The notes under the pieces: model-generated
Databases searched by the model: none
Seen by the model: the letters and a program-made list of their open reading frames with translations, nothing else
What the model was told of the DNA's origin: nothing
Translations under genes and position numbers: made by a program
Origin: Helicobacter macacae MIT 99-5501
GTDB lineage: Bacteria; Campylobacterota; Campylobacteria; Campylobacterales; Helicobacteraceae
Direction: 5' to 3'
Assembly: GCF_000507845.1 (NCBI RefSeq)
Contig: NZ_KI669454.1
Coordinates: 1,528,746 to 1,592,745 of the forward strand
Length of the DNA stretch: 64,000 nt
Shown here: positions 17,113 through 26,769 of the stretch, in pieces
Numbering within the stretch: the stretch's first letter is position 1
How the letters are laid out: each line of letters opens with the position of its first letter

Positions 17113-18317
17113 GAGCAATATTTGTGGCGTTTTTGAACGCGCTTAGTAAGGCAAAGCGTGATTTAGGATTTTTAGTGCAAAAAGAATTTAAGCAGTTTTT
17201 TCGCAATAGCTTTTTACCTAGAATGCTTATAGGATTCCCCATAGCAGCGATTTTGGTAATCCCTTGGGTAGCAAATATGGAGATAAAAAATATCAATCTC
17301 TCAATAGTAGATTTTGATAAATCCACCCTTTCAAATGAACTCATAGCAAAGATAGAGGCGGGGGATTACTTCAAAATTGCGCAAAACGCGCCTTCATTTG
17401 AGAGTGCCAAAGAGTGTATTTACCTCGCTAAATGCGACATAATAGTGGAAATCCCAAATGACTTTGAAGCAAATATGCTCTCACAAAGCGCGTCTATCGC
17501 GCTATATGCAAATGCGATAAACTCTACCAAAGGCACGCTAGGAGCGGGTTATCTAAGCAATATCATCGCAGAATTTAGCGCGGAGAAAAATGCGAAGATT
17601 TTAAATTGGCAAGGTTTTGGCACGACAAGCGCGACAAGCGCAAATCTCTCAAACACTGCAAATCTAGGCAACCTCGAAATTTTAAGCCTCTATGCTTACA
17701 ATCCACACTTAGACTACAAACTTTATATGATTCCAGCCCTGACCGTTATGGTGCTAACGCTTTTGTGCGGATTTCTCCCTGCGTTTAACATTATCGGGGA
17801 AAAGCAAAGTGGCAATATCGAACAAATCAATGTAAGCCCCTTGCCAAAGTCGCTTTTTATCATCTCAAAAGTCATTCCTTATTGGATTATGGGAATCGTG
17901 GTTATAAGCGTGTGCTTTTTGCTTGCATTTATCATCTATGGCTTTGCTTCAAAGGGTGGATATGGTAGCATTTTTGTTTTTGCGCTTGTGTATATTCTAG
18001 TGGTTACAGGGCTTGGGCTAGTCATCTCAAACTACTCAAACACAATGCAACAAGCAATGTTTGTAAGCTATTTTTTTATACTGATTTTGATTTTGCTAAG
18101 TGGGCTTTTTACCTCCATAAAGTCAATGCCACTTTGGGCGGAGATGCTGACTTTGGCAAATCCTTTGCGCTATTTCATCGAATCGCTAAGGGCGATATTT
18201 TTGAAAGGCGATAGTTTGCTTAACTCGCCATTTTTGTGGTGGGATTTGTGCGCACTTGTGGGCTTTGCACTTGTCTTTAACCTCTGGGCGATTGTAAGCT
18301 ACAAAAAGCAAAGTTAG
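17109..18317 (+). CDS. ABC-2 type permease (YbhR-like)
   Basis: 402 residues with the same plan as the preceding permease: a first helix after a short cytoplasmic N-terminus (IGFPIAAILVIPWVANM), a large periplasmic domain with NAINSTKGTLGAGYLSNI, and five C-terminal helices preceded by IIGEKQSGNIEQINVSPL. It pairs with the upstream permease as a heterodimer. It starts inside the stop codon of its neighbour (ATGA), so translation is coupled. It is the last efflux gene before the restriction-modification pair. Confidence 0.9.
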   Translation: MRAIFVAFLNALSKAKRDLGFLVQKEFKQFFRNSFLPRMLIGFPIAAILVIPWVANMEIKNINLSIVDFDKSTLSNELIAKIEAGDYFKIAQNAPSFESAKECIYLAKCDIIVEIPNDFEANMLSQSASIALYANAINSTKGTLGAGYLSNIIAEFSAEKNAKILNWQGFGTTSATSANLSNTANLGNLEILSLYAYNPHLDYKLYMIPALTVMVLTLLCGFLPAFNIIGEKQSGNIEQINVSPLPKSLFIISKVIPYWIMGIVVISVCFLLAFIIYGFASKGGYGSIFVFALVYILVVTGLGLVISNYSNTMQQAMFVSYFFILILILLSGLFTSIKSMPLWAEMLTLANPLRYFIESLRAIFLKGDSLLNSPFLWWDLCALVGFALVFNLWAIVSYKKQS

Positions 18318-18328
18318 GCATTTTTAGA

Positions 18329-18334
18329 TATAAT
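18329..18334 (+). promoter_or_regulatory. Candidate -10 box of the restriction-modification operon
   Basis: TATAAT occurs 54 nt before the methyltransferase start in the only gap between the efflux and restriction-modification genes. No clear -35 is seen, which is common in this group. Confidence 0.45.
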
Positions 18335-18388
18335 TCGTGTGGTTTTTATTTTGGTGGTAGCATAAATGAAGTTTAAGAGAGGTTAGCA

Positions 18389-19543
18389 ATGTCGCATACG
18401 CATTTAGATAAAATCAAAGCGGTAAATTTGGGGAGTTTTTATACACCCACTTTTATCGTGCAAATAGCACAGCAAATGCTACTTAATGCGCTAAGCAAAG
18501 CGCATATATCGCCAAAAGATTGTGCGTTGCTTGATAGCTCGTGTGGCTATGGGAATTTTTTGAACTTTGATAATTGTGATAAGGCAAACAATAACCCCAA
18601 AGATTTTACAGATTTTGCACTAAAAATTGGCATTGACATTGATAAAAAGGCAATAGATATTGCCACAAAAGCCATAAACACACCTAAAAATCCCCCGCTA
18701 TTTATTCATCAAAACGCATTATTAAATGTCAATAGAAAAACCTTTAAGATTCCACCAAATACACCACTTGCAATCATAGGCAACCCTCCATATAATGACA
18801 AAACCTCAATCGTGCAAAAACATATAAAAGACAAAATATATGCGCTAGATTCTGCACTTAAACACCGCGATATAGGTGCTAGTTTTTTGCTATCTTTTGT
18901 TGAATTACAGGCGGATTTTATCTGTGTGCTTCACCCGCTATCCTATCTCATTAAAGAAACAAATTTTAAAAGCCTAAAACGCTTTTTTGCGCACTATACG
19001 CTTATAGATTCTCTTATCATTAGCTCACAGATTTTCTGCCCTAACTCTACTAGCTTTTTCCCTATTATCATTGCACTTTATGAGAGAAAATCTAAAGTGC
19101 CAGATTTTGCTAATGTGAAAAATCATAGATTTTACACGATAGAGGGCAAAAATTTCGCGCTAAATGATTTTGATTTTATCGGCAAATACATCGATAAATA
19201 CCCAAACAAATCGCGCGTGAGTGATAAAGACAGAGTAGCATTATTTTACACATTGCGCGATATAAATGCACTTCGCCGCTCTAAGACATTTTTAGATAAG
19301 CCCACCACAAACGCCATAAATGTGCCACAAGAAAAATATAGCTTGTATTGCTATGTAGATGTGTTTAAGCAAATGATTGAGCGAGTGCCTTATTATCTTG
19401 GGAATTGCGATGTTTTGATTGATTGGGCAGAATTTAAGGCGTTAGAGAGTGAGTTTGTAAAATGCGCAAAATCTAAAATCATTACACCAAAAATTACGCA
19501 ATACTTTGAAAATCTTTTGGGAGAGCATTATGAAAATAGCTAA
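18389..19543 (+). CDS. DNA adenine N6-methyltransferase (type II restriction-modification)
   Basis: 384 residues. The order of motifs is that of gamma-class N6-adenine methyltransferases: motif X GSFYTP (15-20), the AdoMet loop motif I DSSCGYGNF (49-57), an acidic motif II (GIDIDKKAI), and the catalytic NPPY (132-135). The C-terminal part is the presumed target-recognition domain. It would methylate the host's copies of the site cut by the endonuclease encoded next, which overlaps it by 14 nt. The recognition sequence cannot be read from this. Confidence 0.85.
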   Translation: MSHTHLDKIKAVNLGSFYTPTFIVQIAQQMLLNALSKAHISPKDCALLDSSCGYGNFLNFDNCDKANNNPKDFTDFALKIGIDIDKKAIDIATKAINTPKNPPLFIHQNALLNVNRKTFKIPPNTPLAIIGNPPYNDKTSIVQKHIKDKIYALDSALKHRDIGASFLLSFVELQADFICVLHPLSYLIKETNFKSLKRFFAHYTLIDSLIISSQIFCPNSTSFFPIIIALYERKSKVPDFANVKNHRFYTIEGKNFALNDFDFIGKYIDKYPNKSRVSDKDRVALFYTLRDINALRRSKTFLDKPTTNAINVPQEKYSLYCYVDVFKQMIERVPYYLGNCDVLIDWAEFKALESEFVKCAKSKIITPKITQYFENLLGEHYENS

Positions 19544-20318
19544 ATTAGAGCAAAATAGTGGCAAAATCTTTGTTGAGTTTCCACTTACAGAGCAAAGTGG
19601 CAAAGCACGAGTAAAAATAAGAAATAGCTTTTATGAGTATGGCTTACCAAGTGCAACGAGGCAAAGTCCATTTACTCAAAAGCACTATATAGAATGGCAA
19701 ATCGGCTATGATGTGGATAAAAGCGATAAAGAAAAACTAGATTTAAGCACTTGCAAAGACACAGAATTTGTAGGAGCAAATGGCAAGAAAAAAGCACTTT
19801 ATGAACTAAGTGATTTTATATATTATTTCACAAAATGGGGGATTATCGGCATAGATGAGATAAGTGAAATGTTAAGTTTTTTAGAAAATATTAAACAAAA
19901 TGAATTTCTAGATTCGCGAAGCGAGTTGGCAATTTTACGAAGCCACCCTATTACACGCAATATTTTGGGAGTGGAGTTTTATCATAGCGAAGTGAAATAT
20001 CCGCTTTTAATGCGAACTTTTAGTGTATTTGATATTTTGGTAGAAATAATCATCAAAGAAAAACAACGCGCTATCGGCACTCAACCAATGCTTTATGTAT
20101 GCTTCCCCATCACGCAACTTTGCCCAACTAATGGAAATATTGCGCTACTTGGTAGAGTGGCACAACAAAAAGAAAAAGCGCATTTGATATTAGATTCTAC
20201 GCATAAGCAGTTTTTATTAGAATCTTTTAAGATTTTTGGCATATTAAGTCCAAATCATAACCACGATGTGCGCGAAATTTTAAAAATTATAAAATCGCTA
20301 AAAAGGGGCGAAAAATGA
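19530..20318 (+). CDS. Type II restriction endonuclease partner, possibly R.PabI-like
   Basis: 262 residues from ATG 19530, preceded by GGAGAG and overlapping the methyltransferase end. I see no PD-(D/E)xK or HNH motif. The N-terminal block KARVKIRNSFYEYGLPSATR, then YIEWQIGYDVD, and later FYHSEVKYPLLMRTF, resembles what I recall of the R.PabI family, which cleaves by a base-excision mechanism. That assignment rests on memory and is weak. The position, directly coupled to a methyltransferase, makes a restriction role likely. Its stop overlaps the start of the TetR gene. Confidence 0.6.
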   Translation: MKIAKLEQNSGKIFVEFPLTEQSGKARVKIRNSFYEYGLPSATRQSPFTQKHYIEWQIGYDVDKSDKEKLDLSTCKDTEFVGANGKKKALYELSDFIYYFTKWGIIGIDEISEMLSFLENIKQNEFLDSRSELAILRSHPITRNILGVEFYHSEVKYPLLMRTFSVFDILVEIIIKEKQRAIGTQPMLYVCFPITQLCPTNGNIALLGRVAQQKEKAHLILDSTHKQFLLESFKIFGILSPNHNHDVREILKIIKSLKRGEK

Positions 20319-20920
20319 AAGATGAAAGCAAATCTGCAGATAAATCCACAAAAGAGGCGATTTTAGATACTGCGCTAGAGCTTTTCGCGCTTCAAGGCTA
20401 TGATGCCACTTCCACGAGGCAAATCGCGCAAAAATCAAATGCAAACTTAAGCGCGATTTCTTATCATTTCGGTAGCAAAGAGGGGCTTTATAGGGCGAGT
20501 TTTTATCACTGCTTTGGCTTTGTGGAGGCGATTTTGGAATCTGCACCCACTGCGCCATTAGAGAGAATCGCCCACTACGCTACAAAAATGAGCGAACTGC
20601 ACCAAAAAAAGCCCTACATAGGGCGACTTTTTATCGAAAATGTGATTAACTCAAAGCCATTTATGTTTGATGATATTGCAAAGAGACAAGCAAAAATGCG
20701 TGGTTTTTTCTTTGAGGCGTTGCAAGAGGGCATAAAACAGGGCGTTTTTAGGGCTGATATAGACATCGCTTCTAGTGCGATTGCGCTATTTGGGATTGTG
20801 AATTTTTACTTTTTTGTCCAGACTACAAAAGTCTTGCCACAGGGCTTTAAAAATCTATCAAATGTCTATGCTAAAAATTCTTTAGAGATTTTCCTAAATG
20901 GGATAAAGGAAAAATTATAG
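20315..20920 (+). CDS. TetR-family regulator (CecR/YbiH-like)
   Basis: 201 residues. The N-terminal TetR helix-turn-helix is complete (ILDTALELFALQGYDATSTRQIAQ, then NLSAISYHFGSKEGLYRA). The C-terminal ligand domain resembles the CecR/DUF1956 type. In E. coli CecR (YbiH) controls ybhGFSR, and the same gene set stands just upstream here, so this is probably the efflux operon's repressor acting at 11938-11953. Oddly, two restriction-modification genes separate it from that operon, and its ATG overlaps the endonuclease stop (ATGA), so it is now co-translated with them. Confidence 0.85.
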   Translation: MKDESKSADKSTKEAILDTALELFALQGYDATSTRQIAQKSNANLSAISYHFGSKEGLYRASFYHCFGFVEAILESAPTAPLERIAHYATKMSELHQKKPYIGRLFIENVINSKPFMFDDIAKRQAKMRGFFFEALQEGIKQGVFRADIDIASSAIALFGIVNFYFFVQTTKVLPQGFKNLSNVYAKNSLEIFLNGIKEKL

Positions 20921-21073
20921 GAAAGAGGTGGATTTGCGCTAGATTTTGGCAAATCTAAAAAAATCAAATAAATAGATTTTGTTTTTAGATATATTTCAAT
21001 GCTATAATGTGGCTTTTTGCAAAAGCACCAAAATCTAAATATCCCACATTCACATTTCTTAAGGAAAATCAAA

Positions 21074-21910
21074 ATGCGATTTGGCAAGATTTGCTACCTC
21101 AATCTACTGCCTTTTGATATGTTTATCAAGTCCTACCCTACCCCATCTCGCTTCAAGCAAAGCCTTTTTGCCCATAGTTCCTATCCTGCCAAGCTAAACC
21201 AATCTTTTTTATTTAATCGCATTGATGCGGGGTTTATCTCCTCTATTGCAGGGGTTAGCTCTCACAATAAGCAATGTGGCAAATACGCCACAAAAAGCGG
21301 AATCATCGCCAAAGGCGCGGTATGGAGTGTGCTAGTGAAGCACTCCACTCCCAAAAACGACTACCAATCAGACACTTCAAACACCCTAAGCAAAGCACTA
21401 GGGCTAAAGGGCGAAGTAATTATCGGGGATAAAGCACTTTTGTGGCTATACCAAAACAAAAAAACACAGAGCGATTTTTCTAAGGCAAAATCTAAAGCAA
21501 ACTATAAAGACTCTCACAAAAAGATTTCGCACTATACGCATAGACATACAAGTGAGCAGGGATACATAGATATGGGAGAAGCGTGGTTTAGCAAGCAGGG
21601 ATTGCCTTTTGTTTTTGGGAGGCTTTGCTGCGCAAAAAAATACGCAACATTTTATGAGCAAATTTCAAACAGATTTAACGCAAAATTTAATCCCAAACGC
21701 GTAAAGATTCCGCACTTTTGGCTACTAGAGCGAGCTAGGCAAATGGGAATCTCGCTAGATTTTGCTAAAGAATATTTAGCGCATATTTACTACAAAATAG
21801 GGGCAAAAGAATCTATCGCTATTGCTAGATTTTATCGCTTGGCACGGCTAATGCGCTTAAGCCCACCAAAGCGAGCATACAAAACACCAAAACACCCAAA
21901 ATCTAAATAA
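21074..21910 (+). CDS. mqnA: Chorismate dehydratase MqnA of the futalosine pathway
   Basis: 278 residues from ATG 21074, with AAGG upstream; the open frame extends further 5' but without a ribosome-binding site. The start MRFGKICYLNLLPFD and the motif LFNRIDAGFISSIAG are characteristic of MqnA/MqnD-type enzymes with a periplasmic-binding-protein fold. MqnA dehydrates chorismate to 3-enolpyruvylbenzoate, the first step of futalosine-dependent menaquinone synthesis used by Helicobacter. It acts in the cytoplasm. The next gene, holA, begins 15 nt downstream. Confidence 0.85.
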   Translation: MRFGKICYLNLLPFDMFIKSYPTPSRFKQSLFAHSSYPAKLNQSFLFNRIDAGFISSIAGVSSHNKQCGKYATKSGIIAKGAVWSVLVKHSTPKNDYQSDTSNTLSKALGLKGEVIIGDKALLWLYQNKKTQSDFSKAKSKANYKDSHKKISHYTHRHTSEQGYIDMGEAWFSKQGLPFVFGRLCCAKKYATFYEQISNRFNAKFNPKRVKIPHFWLLERARQMGISLDFAKEYLAHIYYKIGAKESIAIARFYRLARLMRLSPPKRAYKTPKHPKSK

Positions 21911-21925
21911 AGGCTTTGCTTAAAA

Positions 21926-22927
21926 ATGTATAAAAAAGACTTTGATACATATCTAGCTTCTCGCACACCAAAAGCTGCTCTGCTGTATGGAGAGAGTGAT
22001 TTTTTGATACAAGTGTATTCCAAAAAAATCACAAACGCGCTAAATGTTATCCCAGAGGTGTTTTATTATGCGGATTATAGTTTGGATTCTGTGATGAATA
22101 TTTTGACACAAAGCAGTCTTTTTGGCGATGCGCAAGTGGTGGTGCTAAAGCTTGATAAAAAGCTAGATTCTAAACATCTAAAAGCAATAATGGGTGCGCT
22201 AAAAAGCAATGAAAACAGCGCGATTATTATTGAATTTTATCAAGCGGAAAATAAGCCTAGCGCACAATACGCGCGGGATTTCAAAGCGTTTGCCACAAGC
22301 CTACACACAGAATCAAATGGCTTAAGTGGCGTGGTAGATGTGCGGTTTTTCACCCCAAATGCTCGTGAAAGTATAGATTTTTTGCGTGAGAGGGCAAACT
22401 CGCTTGGGATTTTTATAAACAATCAAAACTTACAAACCCTCCTTGAAATGCAAAACAACGACATTGCCCTAGCCTGCGCAGAACTAAGTAAATTTAGCAT
22501 AATACAAGGCGAAGTAAAAAGAGAGGACATTGCTTTTTTGTGCTATGGACTAGGAAGCGTGGGGATAGAGGAGCTGCTAGAACGCATTTTTAGCAAAAAG
22601 TCGCCTTTTTTGGTGCTAGAAAAAATGCTAGAGAGTGGGCTTGATGAAATGGGACTAATGCGTGATATGGAGGAGTATTTTAATAAATTATTTTTGTTTT
22701 TTGCGTATGCTAGGGCAAATGGCAGGATTGAACCAAAAGAGATTTTGGGATATGCCCCACCAAATCTCATCAGCGATGAATACAAGAGAAGATGCTTGCA
22801 AGTGCGCTCTGAAGAGGGGTATTTGGAGATTTTTAAGCTACTTGGAAAATGGCGAAATGAACTTATGCAGGGCAAAAAAAGCATTTCTTTGCAAAGTTTA
22901 ATCAAAATTCAAGATTTTATTCGCTAG
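21926..22927 (+). CDS. holA: DNA polymerase III delta subunit
   Basis: 333 residues, normal for HolA. The N-terminal AAA-like domain has ALLYGESDFLIQ and the delta-specific segment with VVVLKLDKK. The C-terminal domain has SLQSLIKIQDFIR. There is no Walker A lysine loop, as expected for delta. It opens the sliding clamp in the clamp loader. The order holA-rpsF-ssb-rpsR is the Helicobacter arrangement. Confidence 0.88.
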   Translation: MYKKDFDTYLASRTPKAALLYGESDFLIQVYSKKITNALNVIPEVFYYADYSLDSVMNILTQSSLFGDAQVVVLKLDKKLDSKHLKAIMGALKSNENSAIIIEFYQAENKPSAQYARDFKAFATSLHTESNGLSGVVDVRFFTPNARESIDFLRERANSLGIFINNQNLQTLLEMQNNDIALACAELSKFSIIQGEVKREDIAFLCYGLGSVGIEELLERIFSKKSPFLVLEKMLESGLDEMGLMRDMEEYFNKLFLFFAYARANGRIEPKEILGYAPPNLISDEYKRRCLQVRSEEGYLEIFKLLGKWRNELMQGKKSISLQSLIKIQDFIR

Positions 22928-23082
22928 AATTTGCACTTTATTTTCCTTGCTCTATTGCGCTTAGATTCTGCAAAATCCCTAGATTTTCTTTAGATTTGCC
23001 TAATGATTTTCTTGGATTTTTGCGGATTTTTAGAGGTTTTAGGACTTAAAAAGCATAGGGCGAAAACCAAAAGGAGACTTCA

Positions 23083-23583
23083 ATGAAACACTACGAAACG
23101 ATGTTTATCGTAAAGCCTACTCTTGTCGAGGAAGAAATCAAGCAAAAAATCGACTTCTACAAAGACGCGATTACCAAAAATGGTGGTAGCATACAAACCT
23201 GCCTAGATATGGGAATGCGTAACCTCGCTTATGAAATCAAAAAACACAAACGCGGATACTACTTTGTGATTTATTTCACAGCAGAGCCAAAATCTATTTT
23301 GGAGCTAGAGCGACTATATCGCATAAATGAAGACATTTTGCGCTTCATCGTCATCAAGTATGAGAGCAAAAAAGAGCAAAAAGCGTGGCAAACCCTCGTA
23401 GATAGAGCAGATAAAAAAGTAGAGCCTATCAAACTTGGAGCACCAAAATCTAGAGATAGAAGCGAAGACAGAGGCGGAGAAAGCCTAGCGCAAAAATCTA
23501 GCACGCTAGATTCTGCGACAGATTCTGCTACTGAATCTGTGAGAGAACCCAAAGAATCCTCTAGCGATTCTGCTGAAAGCTAG
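23083..23583 (+). CDS. rpsF: Ribosomal protein bS6
   Basis: 166 residues. The first 110 form the S6 domain ([14 protein letters not shown], then [16 protein letters not shown]). The remaining 55 are a Ser/Asp/Glu/Arg-rich tail ([14 protein letters not shown]), longer than in most bacteria and probably disordered. S6 binds S18 in the platform of the 30S subunit. AAAAGGAG precedes ATG. First gene of rpsF-ssb-rpsR. Confidence 0.96.
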   Translation: MKHYETMFIVKPTLVEEEIKQKIDFYKDAITKNGGSIQTCLDMGMRNLAYEIKKHKRGYYFVIYFTAEPKSILELERLYRINEDILRFIVIKYESKKEQKAWQTLVDRADKKVEPIKLGAPKSRDRSEDRGGESLAQKSSTLDSATDSATESVREPKESSSDSAES

Positions 23584-23622
23584 CTTTATCTAGTTTTGTA
23601 AGGAAGCCCTAAGGAAGCCAAA

Positions 23623-24198
23623 ATGTTTAACAAGATTATCATTGTGGGCAATCTAACTAGAGATGTCGAGCTACGACATTTGCCCTCATCTACTGCGCTA
23701 GCCACGCTAGGAGTAGCGAGCAACAGAGCATACACCAAGCAAGATGGGACAAAGGCTGATGAAACTTGCTTTGTAGATGTGAAGCTATTTGGACGCACTG
23801 CAGAAGTAGCAAGTCAATACCTACGCAAAGGTAGCAAGGTTTTGATTGAGGGGAGATTGGTCTATGAGACTTGGAGTGACCAAAATGGACAAAAACGGTC
23901 AAAGCACTCTATTGTCGCAGAAACTATGAAAATGCTAGATAGCAAAAACGCAAGCGGTGGATATGGTGGCGATAGCTATGATGAGAGCTATGGCAGAGAG
24001 TCAAGCTACGCAAACAACTATGGTGGCGATAGCTACGGCGCAAACGGCTATGGTAGTAACCCAAGCGGTGGAAATAACTCAAACTACGGCGGTAGCAACT
24101 ACAACCAATCAAACAAAAACTACCAAAATCCACAGCCTAAACCCCAGCAGGACAATATCCCAAGCATCGACATTGATGATGATGATATACCATTCTAA
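23623..24198 (+). CDS. ssb: Single-stranded DNA-binding protein
   Basis: 191 residues. The OB-fold begins [21 protein letters not shown] and includes [18 protein letters not shown] and [16 protein letters not shown]. The linker (about 115-175) is a Gly/Tyr/Ser/Asn-rich tract with [11 protein letters not shown] repeats. The acidic tip is DIDDDDIPF, which recruits replication and repair proteins. It sits between the genes for S6 and S18, the usual arrangement. Confidence 0.98.
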   Translation: MFNKIIIVGNLTRDVELRHLPSSTALATLGVASNRAYTKQDGTKADETCFVDVKLFGRTAEVASQYLRKGSKVLIEGRLVYETWSDQNGQKRSKHSIVAETMKMLDSKNASGGYGGDSYDESYGRESSYANNYGGDSYGANGYGSNPSGGNNSNYGGSNYNQSNKNYQNPQPKPQQDNIPSIDIDDDDIPF

Positions 24199-24226
24199 AA
24201 AGCAATTCTAAAATAAGGAGAACACA

Positions 24227-24478
24227 ATGGAAAGAAAACGATACTCAAGAAGATACTGCCGATACACAGAAGCAAAAATTGAATTTGTAGACTACAAAGA
24301 CATTGATTTGCTAAAGCACACACTAAGCGAACGCTACAAAATAATGCCAAGACGACTAACAGGCAATAGCAAAAAATGGCAAGAGCGTGTAGAAGTCGCT
24401 ATCAAACGCGCTAGACATATGGCACTTATTCCATATATCATCGACCACAAAAAAGTCGTAGAAAGTCCCTTTAGATAG
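24227..24478 (+). CDS. rpsR: Ribosomal protein bS18
   Basis: 83 residues, normal length. The core reads [20 protein letters not shown], then [20 protein letters not shown] and [12 protein letters not shown], all S18 hallmarks. It starts with a basic [12 protein letters not shown] segment. AAGGAG precedes it. Last gene of the operon, followed by a terminator hairpin. Confidence 0.97.
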   Translation: MERKRYSRRYCRYTEAKIEFVDYKDIDLLKHTLSERYKIMPRRLTGNSKKWQERVEVAIKRARHMALIPYIIDHKKVVESPFR

Positions 24479-24509
24479 GCTTATTTAGGGCTTACTTGCT
24501 AGATTTTAT

Positions 24510-24566
24510 GCTTGTGTGTGAAATGTATTCGCACACAAGCATTTACAAGATTTTTTAGATTTTTTT
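24510..24566 (+). terminator. Terminator after rpsR
   Basis: GCTTGTGTG (24510-24518) pairs perfectly with CACACAAGC (24532-24540) around a 13-nt loop. T runs follow at 24551-24556 and 24560-24566. The T run is about 10 nt from the stem, so efficiency is uncertain. Confidence 0.6.
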
Positions 24567-24742
24567 ACTTGCTAGATTTTATGCTTTAGCTTCCTAGAAT
24601 CTCCACAGCATAATCCAAACACTCATCACAAATACCCACCACAAAATAACTATCAATAACTATCACAAAAACCTATAAATCCCCCACCTTAAAAGCTATT
24701 CACAAAAACTACTACATAAAACACCCTCGCCACAAACCGCTC

Positions 24743-25858
24743 TTACTTCGTAAGATTATCCATTAGGCTTGCTGCTTTTCTTAGCCTATCTTTATCAAAG
24801 TGTGTGTAGATTCTACTAGTGTTTAAGTCTGCGTGCCCTAGTGCTTCTTGAACTAGGACTAAGTCTTTATGCTTTTGATATAGTAGCGTAGCAAATGAGT
24901 GCCTTAGCAAGTGCGCTCCCATTTTTTCTTTGCGTATGCCTATATATAGTAGCATATTTCGCACGATACCATAGATATATGGCTGACTTAGTGGCTTGCC
25001 TTTTTGGTTGCAAAAAAGCAGATTCCCTTGTATTTTTTCTTTTTTTGTTGCCCTTTGACTTTCTATGAGGGCACGGTAGCCTAGCCACTCTTTTAGCAAA
25101 TTATCTATATGCGCTTTTTTTATCATCACTACGCGCTGTTTATCGCCCTTGCCTTGAATGTTTAGCAGATATATCTCGCCATCGGGCAAAACCTTATTTA
25201 CCTCCAAATTTATCGCTTCACTCACGCGGATACCTGTGTAGACGATTAGTTTTACGATGAGCCTATCTCTAGCTTGCACCCCCTCACTTACCGCGCTTAT
25301 AGGTGCTTCATCTATCGCCTTTAGAAACTTCTCTAGCTCCTCCTCTTTTAGAAAAGTCGGTAGCTTTTGCCCGCTTTTGCCACGCGTGCCAGAGAGGCTT
25401 TTTAGCTCAATATTTAGGATATGAGATTTGCCGTTTTCGTCCTCATTGTGCTTATCTACAAATCCAAAAAACCCTATCAGCACTATGCGAAAATTGCGCT
25501 TGGTGGCATTGCTAAGTCTTGCCGTAGCGATAGTGATAAACTCACTCAAAAACACCTCATCAATCTCACGCAACGAACTGATAGAATCCGCGCTAGCTAG
25601 ATATTCGCCCAGCTTAAAAAGCGGATTTGCATAGGTGTTTAGCCCTATCATTCCACAATTCCTAGCACTTTTTATCGCTCGCTCAAACTCGCCTAGATTT
25701 TGCGCTGACTTGATAGAATCTAGGCTTTTGGTAAATGCTTCTTTGTCGTGGATATGGCGATTTGAAAGTGTAGTCATTTTGTGGATAAAAAACTTTTGTA
25801 GCCAAAAAAGATAGTTTCGCTCCACGCTCTCAAATGGCTCAAGCGGATAAGTCATCAC
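24743..25858 (-). CDS. xerH: Tyrosine recombinase XerH
   Basis: 371 residues, the length of the single Helicobacter Xer recombinase. The N-terminal core-binding domain is longer than in XerC/D. Catalytic residues are visible: Arg in YTGIRVSEAINLE, Lys in the hairpin GKGDKQRVV, HLLRHSFATLL (His-x-x-Arg), GHADLNTS and the nucleophile Tyr in SRIYTHF. XerH resolves chromosome dimers at difH and acts with FtsK. I could not identify a difH site in the window. It is convergent with rpsR. Confidence 0.9.
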   Translation of the reverse strand: MMTYPLEPFESVERNYLFWLQKFFIHKMTTLSNRHIHDKEAFTKSLDSIKSAQNLGEFERAIKSARNCGMIGLNTYANPLFKLGEYLASADSISSLREIDEVFLSEFITIATARLSNATKRNFRIVLIGFFGFVDKHNEDENGKSHILNIELKSLSGTRGKSGQKLPTFLKEEELEKFLKAIDEAPISAVSEGVQARDRLIVKLIVYTGIRVSEAINLEVNKVLPDGEIYLLNIQGKGDKQRVVMIKKAHIDNLLKEWLGYRALIESQRATKKEKIQGNLLFCNQKGKPLSQPYIYGIVRNMLLYIGIRKEKMGAHLLRHSFATLLYQKHKDLVLVQEALGHADLNTSRIYTHFDKDRLRKAASLMDNLTK

Positions 25859-25935
25859 GCTATCCTTTTTAAGTGAATTTTTGAGTGAATCATAGCATTA
25901 GGCATAAGACTTTTTAGACTTAAAACTCCCAAAAC

Positions 25936-26643
25936 CTAATCCTTAGGCTTCACTTTTTCATACCGCTCATAGTCCAAATAATCTTTGCATTTTTCACATT
26001 GTGTGAATTCTTTTGGAATCCAACTGCTGTATTTTAGGTTTTTTGTTATCTCCTCTGGTTGTTCTCTTGATTGGATATTGCTTAGGTATTCTTTTGGCAT
26101 TTTTTCTTTGCCATTTTTTGTCTTTGCAGGTAGCAGATGGGCGGCTAAATCATCTTTTGTGATATTTTGATTTATGACTTCACCAAAATTAGCTAAAAGC
26201 TTGTGTGTGGGTGGCAAAAGTAGCAAAACCTCTTTCCGCAACTCCTTGACTTCTTTTATTGCAGGGATAAAGTCCGTATCCGCACTTAGCAAAATCGCCT
26301 TATCATATTTATCATCACGAGCGTCTTTGTATAGCTGAAGTGCGAGCTTTATATCTGTTTCCTTTTCTTTTATTTCTCCATTAAATTTATTAAAACGACC
26401 AAAAATAGTCTCCACACCAAAATCCTCCAAAAAATCCTCGATATAGATTTTGTGCCTATCTTTGATACCACCTTTTGGTTGATATGCAAACGAAGTAAAA
26501 TAATACACCTTATCCAAAATATCCACTTCATCACAAAAGTGCTGGCACAAAGCGCGTAGATTTACCCACTTCAAACGATTATCGTTTAACTTTCTTTCAG
26601 CGTGATACAAATTATACCCGTCAATATAGGCATTTACCCTCAT
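25936..26643 (-). CDS. NYN-domain (PIN-like) nuclease, LabA family
   Basis: 235 residues. The NYN fold is clear: YIDGYNLYH with Asp8, KETDIKLALQLY with Asp97, and ILLSADTDF with Asp122 and Asp124, the acidic set expected to bind Mg2+ in PIN-like ribonucleases. The C-terminal 60 residues are charged and contain CEKC. NYN proteins process RNA, and some serve in defence or toxin roles. It lies beside mcrBC on the same strand, separated by about 125 bp with an inverted repeat, which suggests a shared accessory locus but not necessarily one operon. Confidence 0.8.
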   Translation of the reverse strand: MRVNAYIDGYNLYHAERKLNDNRLKWVNLRALCQHFCDEVDILDKVYYFTSFAYQPKGGIKDRHKIYIEDFLEDFGVETIFGRFNKFNGEIKEKETDIKLALQLYKDARDDKYDKAILLSADTDFIPAIKEVKELRKEVLLLLPPTHKLLANFGEVINQNITKDDLAAHLLPAKTKNGKEKMPKEYLSNIQSREQPEEITKNLKYSSWIPKEFTQCEKCKDYLDYERYEKVKPKD

Positions 26644-26685
26644 ATTACATCCTTTTTATGTTTTGCCTTTTTATGTATTGATTTT

Positions 26686-26729
26686 ATCGTGCTGATAGAC
26701 AGGTTTTTACTTCATCGTCATAGCACGAT
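26686..26729. promoter_or_regulatory. Inverted repeat between mcrC and the NYN gene
   Basis: ATCGTGCT (26686-26693) and AGCACGAT (26722-26729) are perfect 8-bp arms separated by 28 nt, in the region that must hold the NYN gene's promoter or the end of the mcrBC transcript. No T run follows. Confidence 0.35.
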
Positions 26730-26769
26730 GAATGATTTTAGCAAAATATGCTTAGCGAAGTTTAAAGAT

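Noticed and set aside
24480..24742. difH site near xerH
   Set aside because: No convincing two-arm Xer site could be recognised by eye. Xer sites are often far from the gene.
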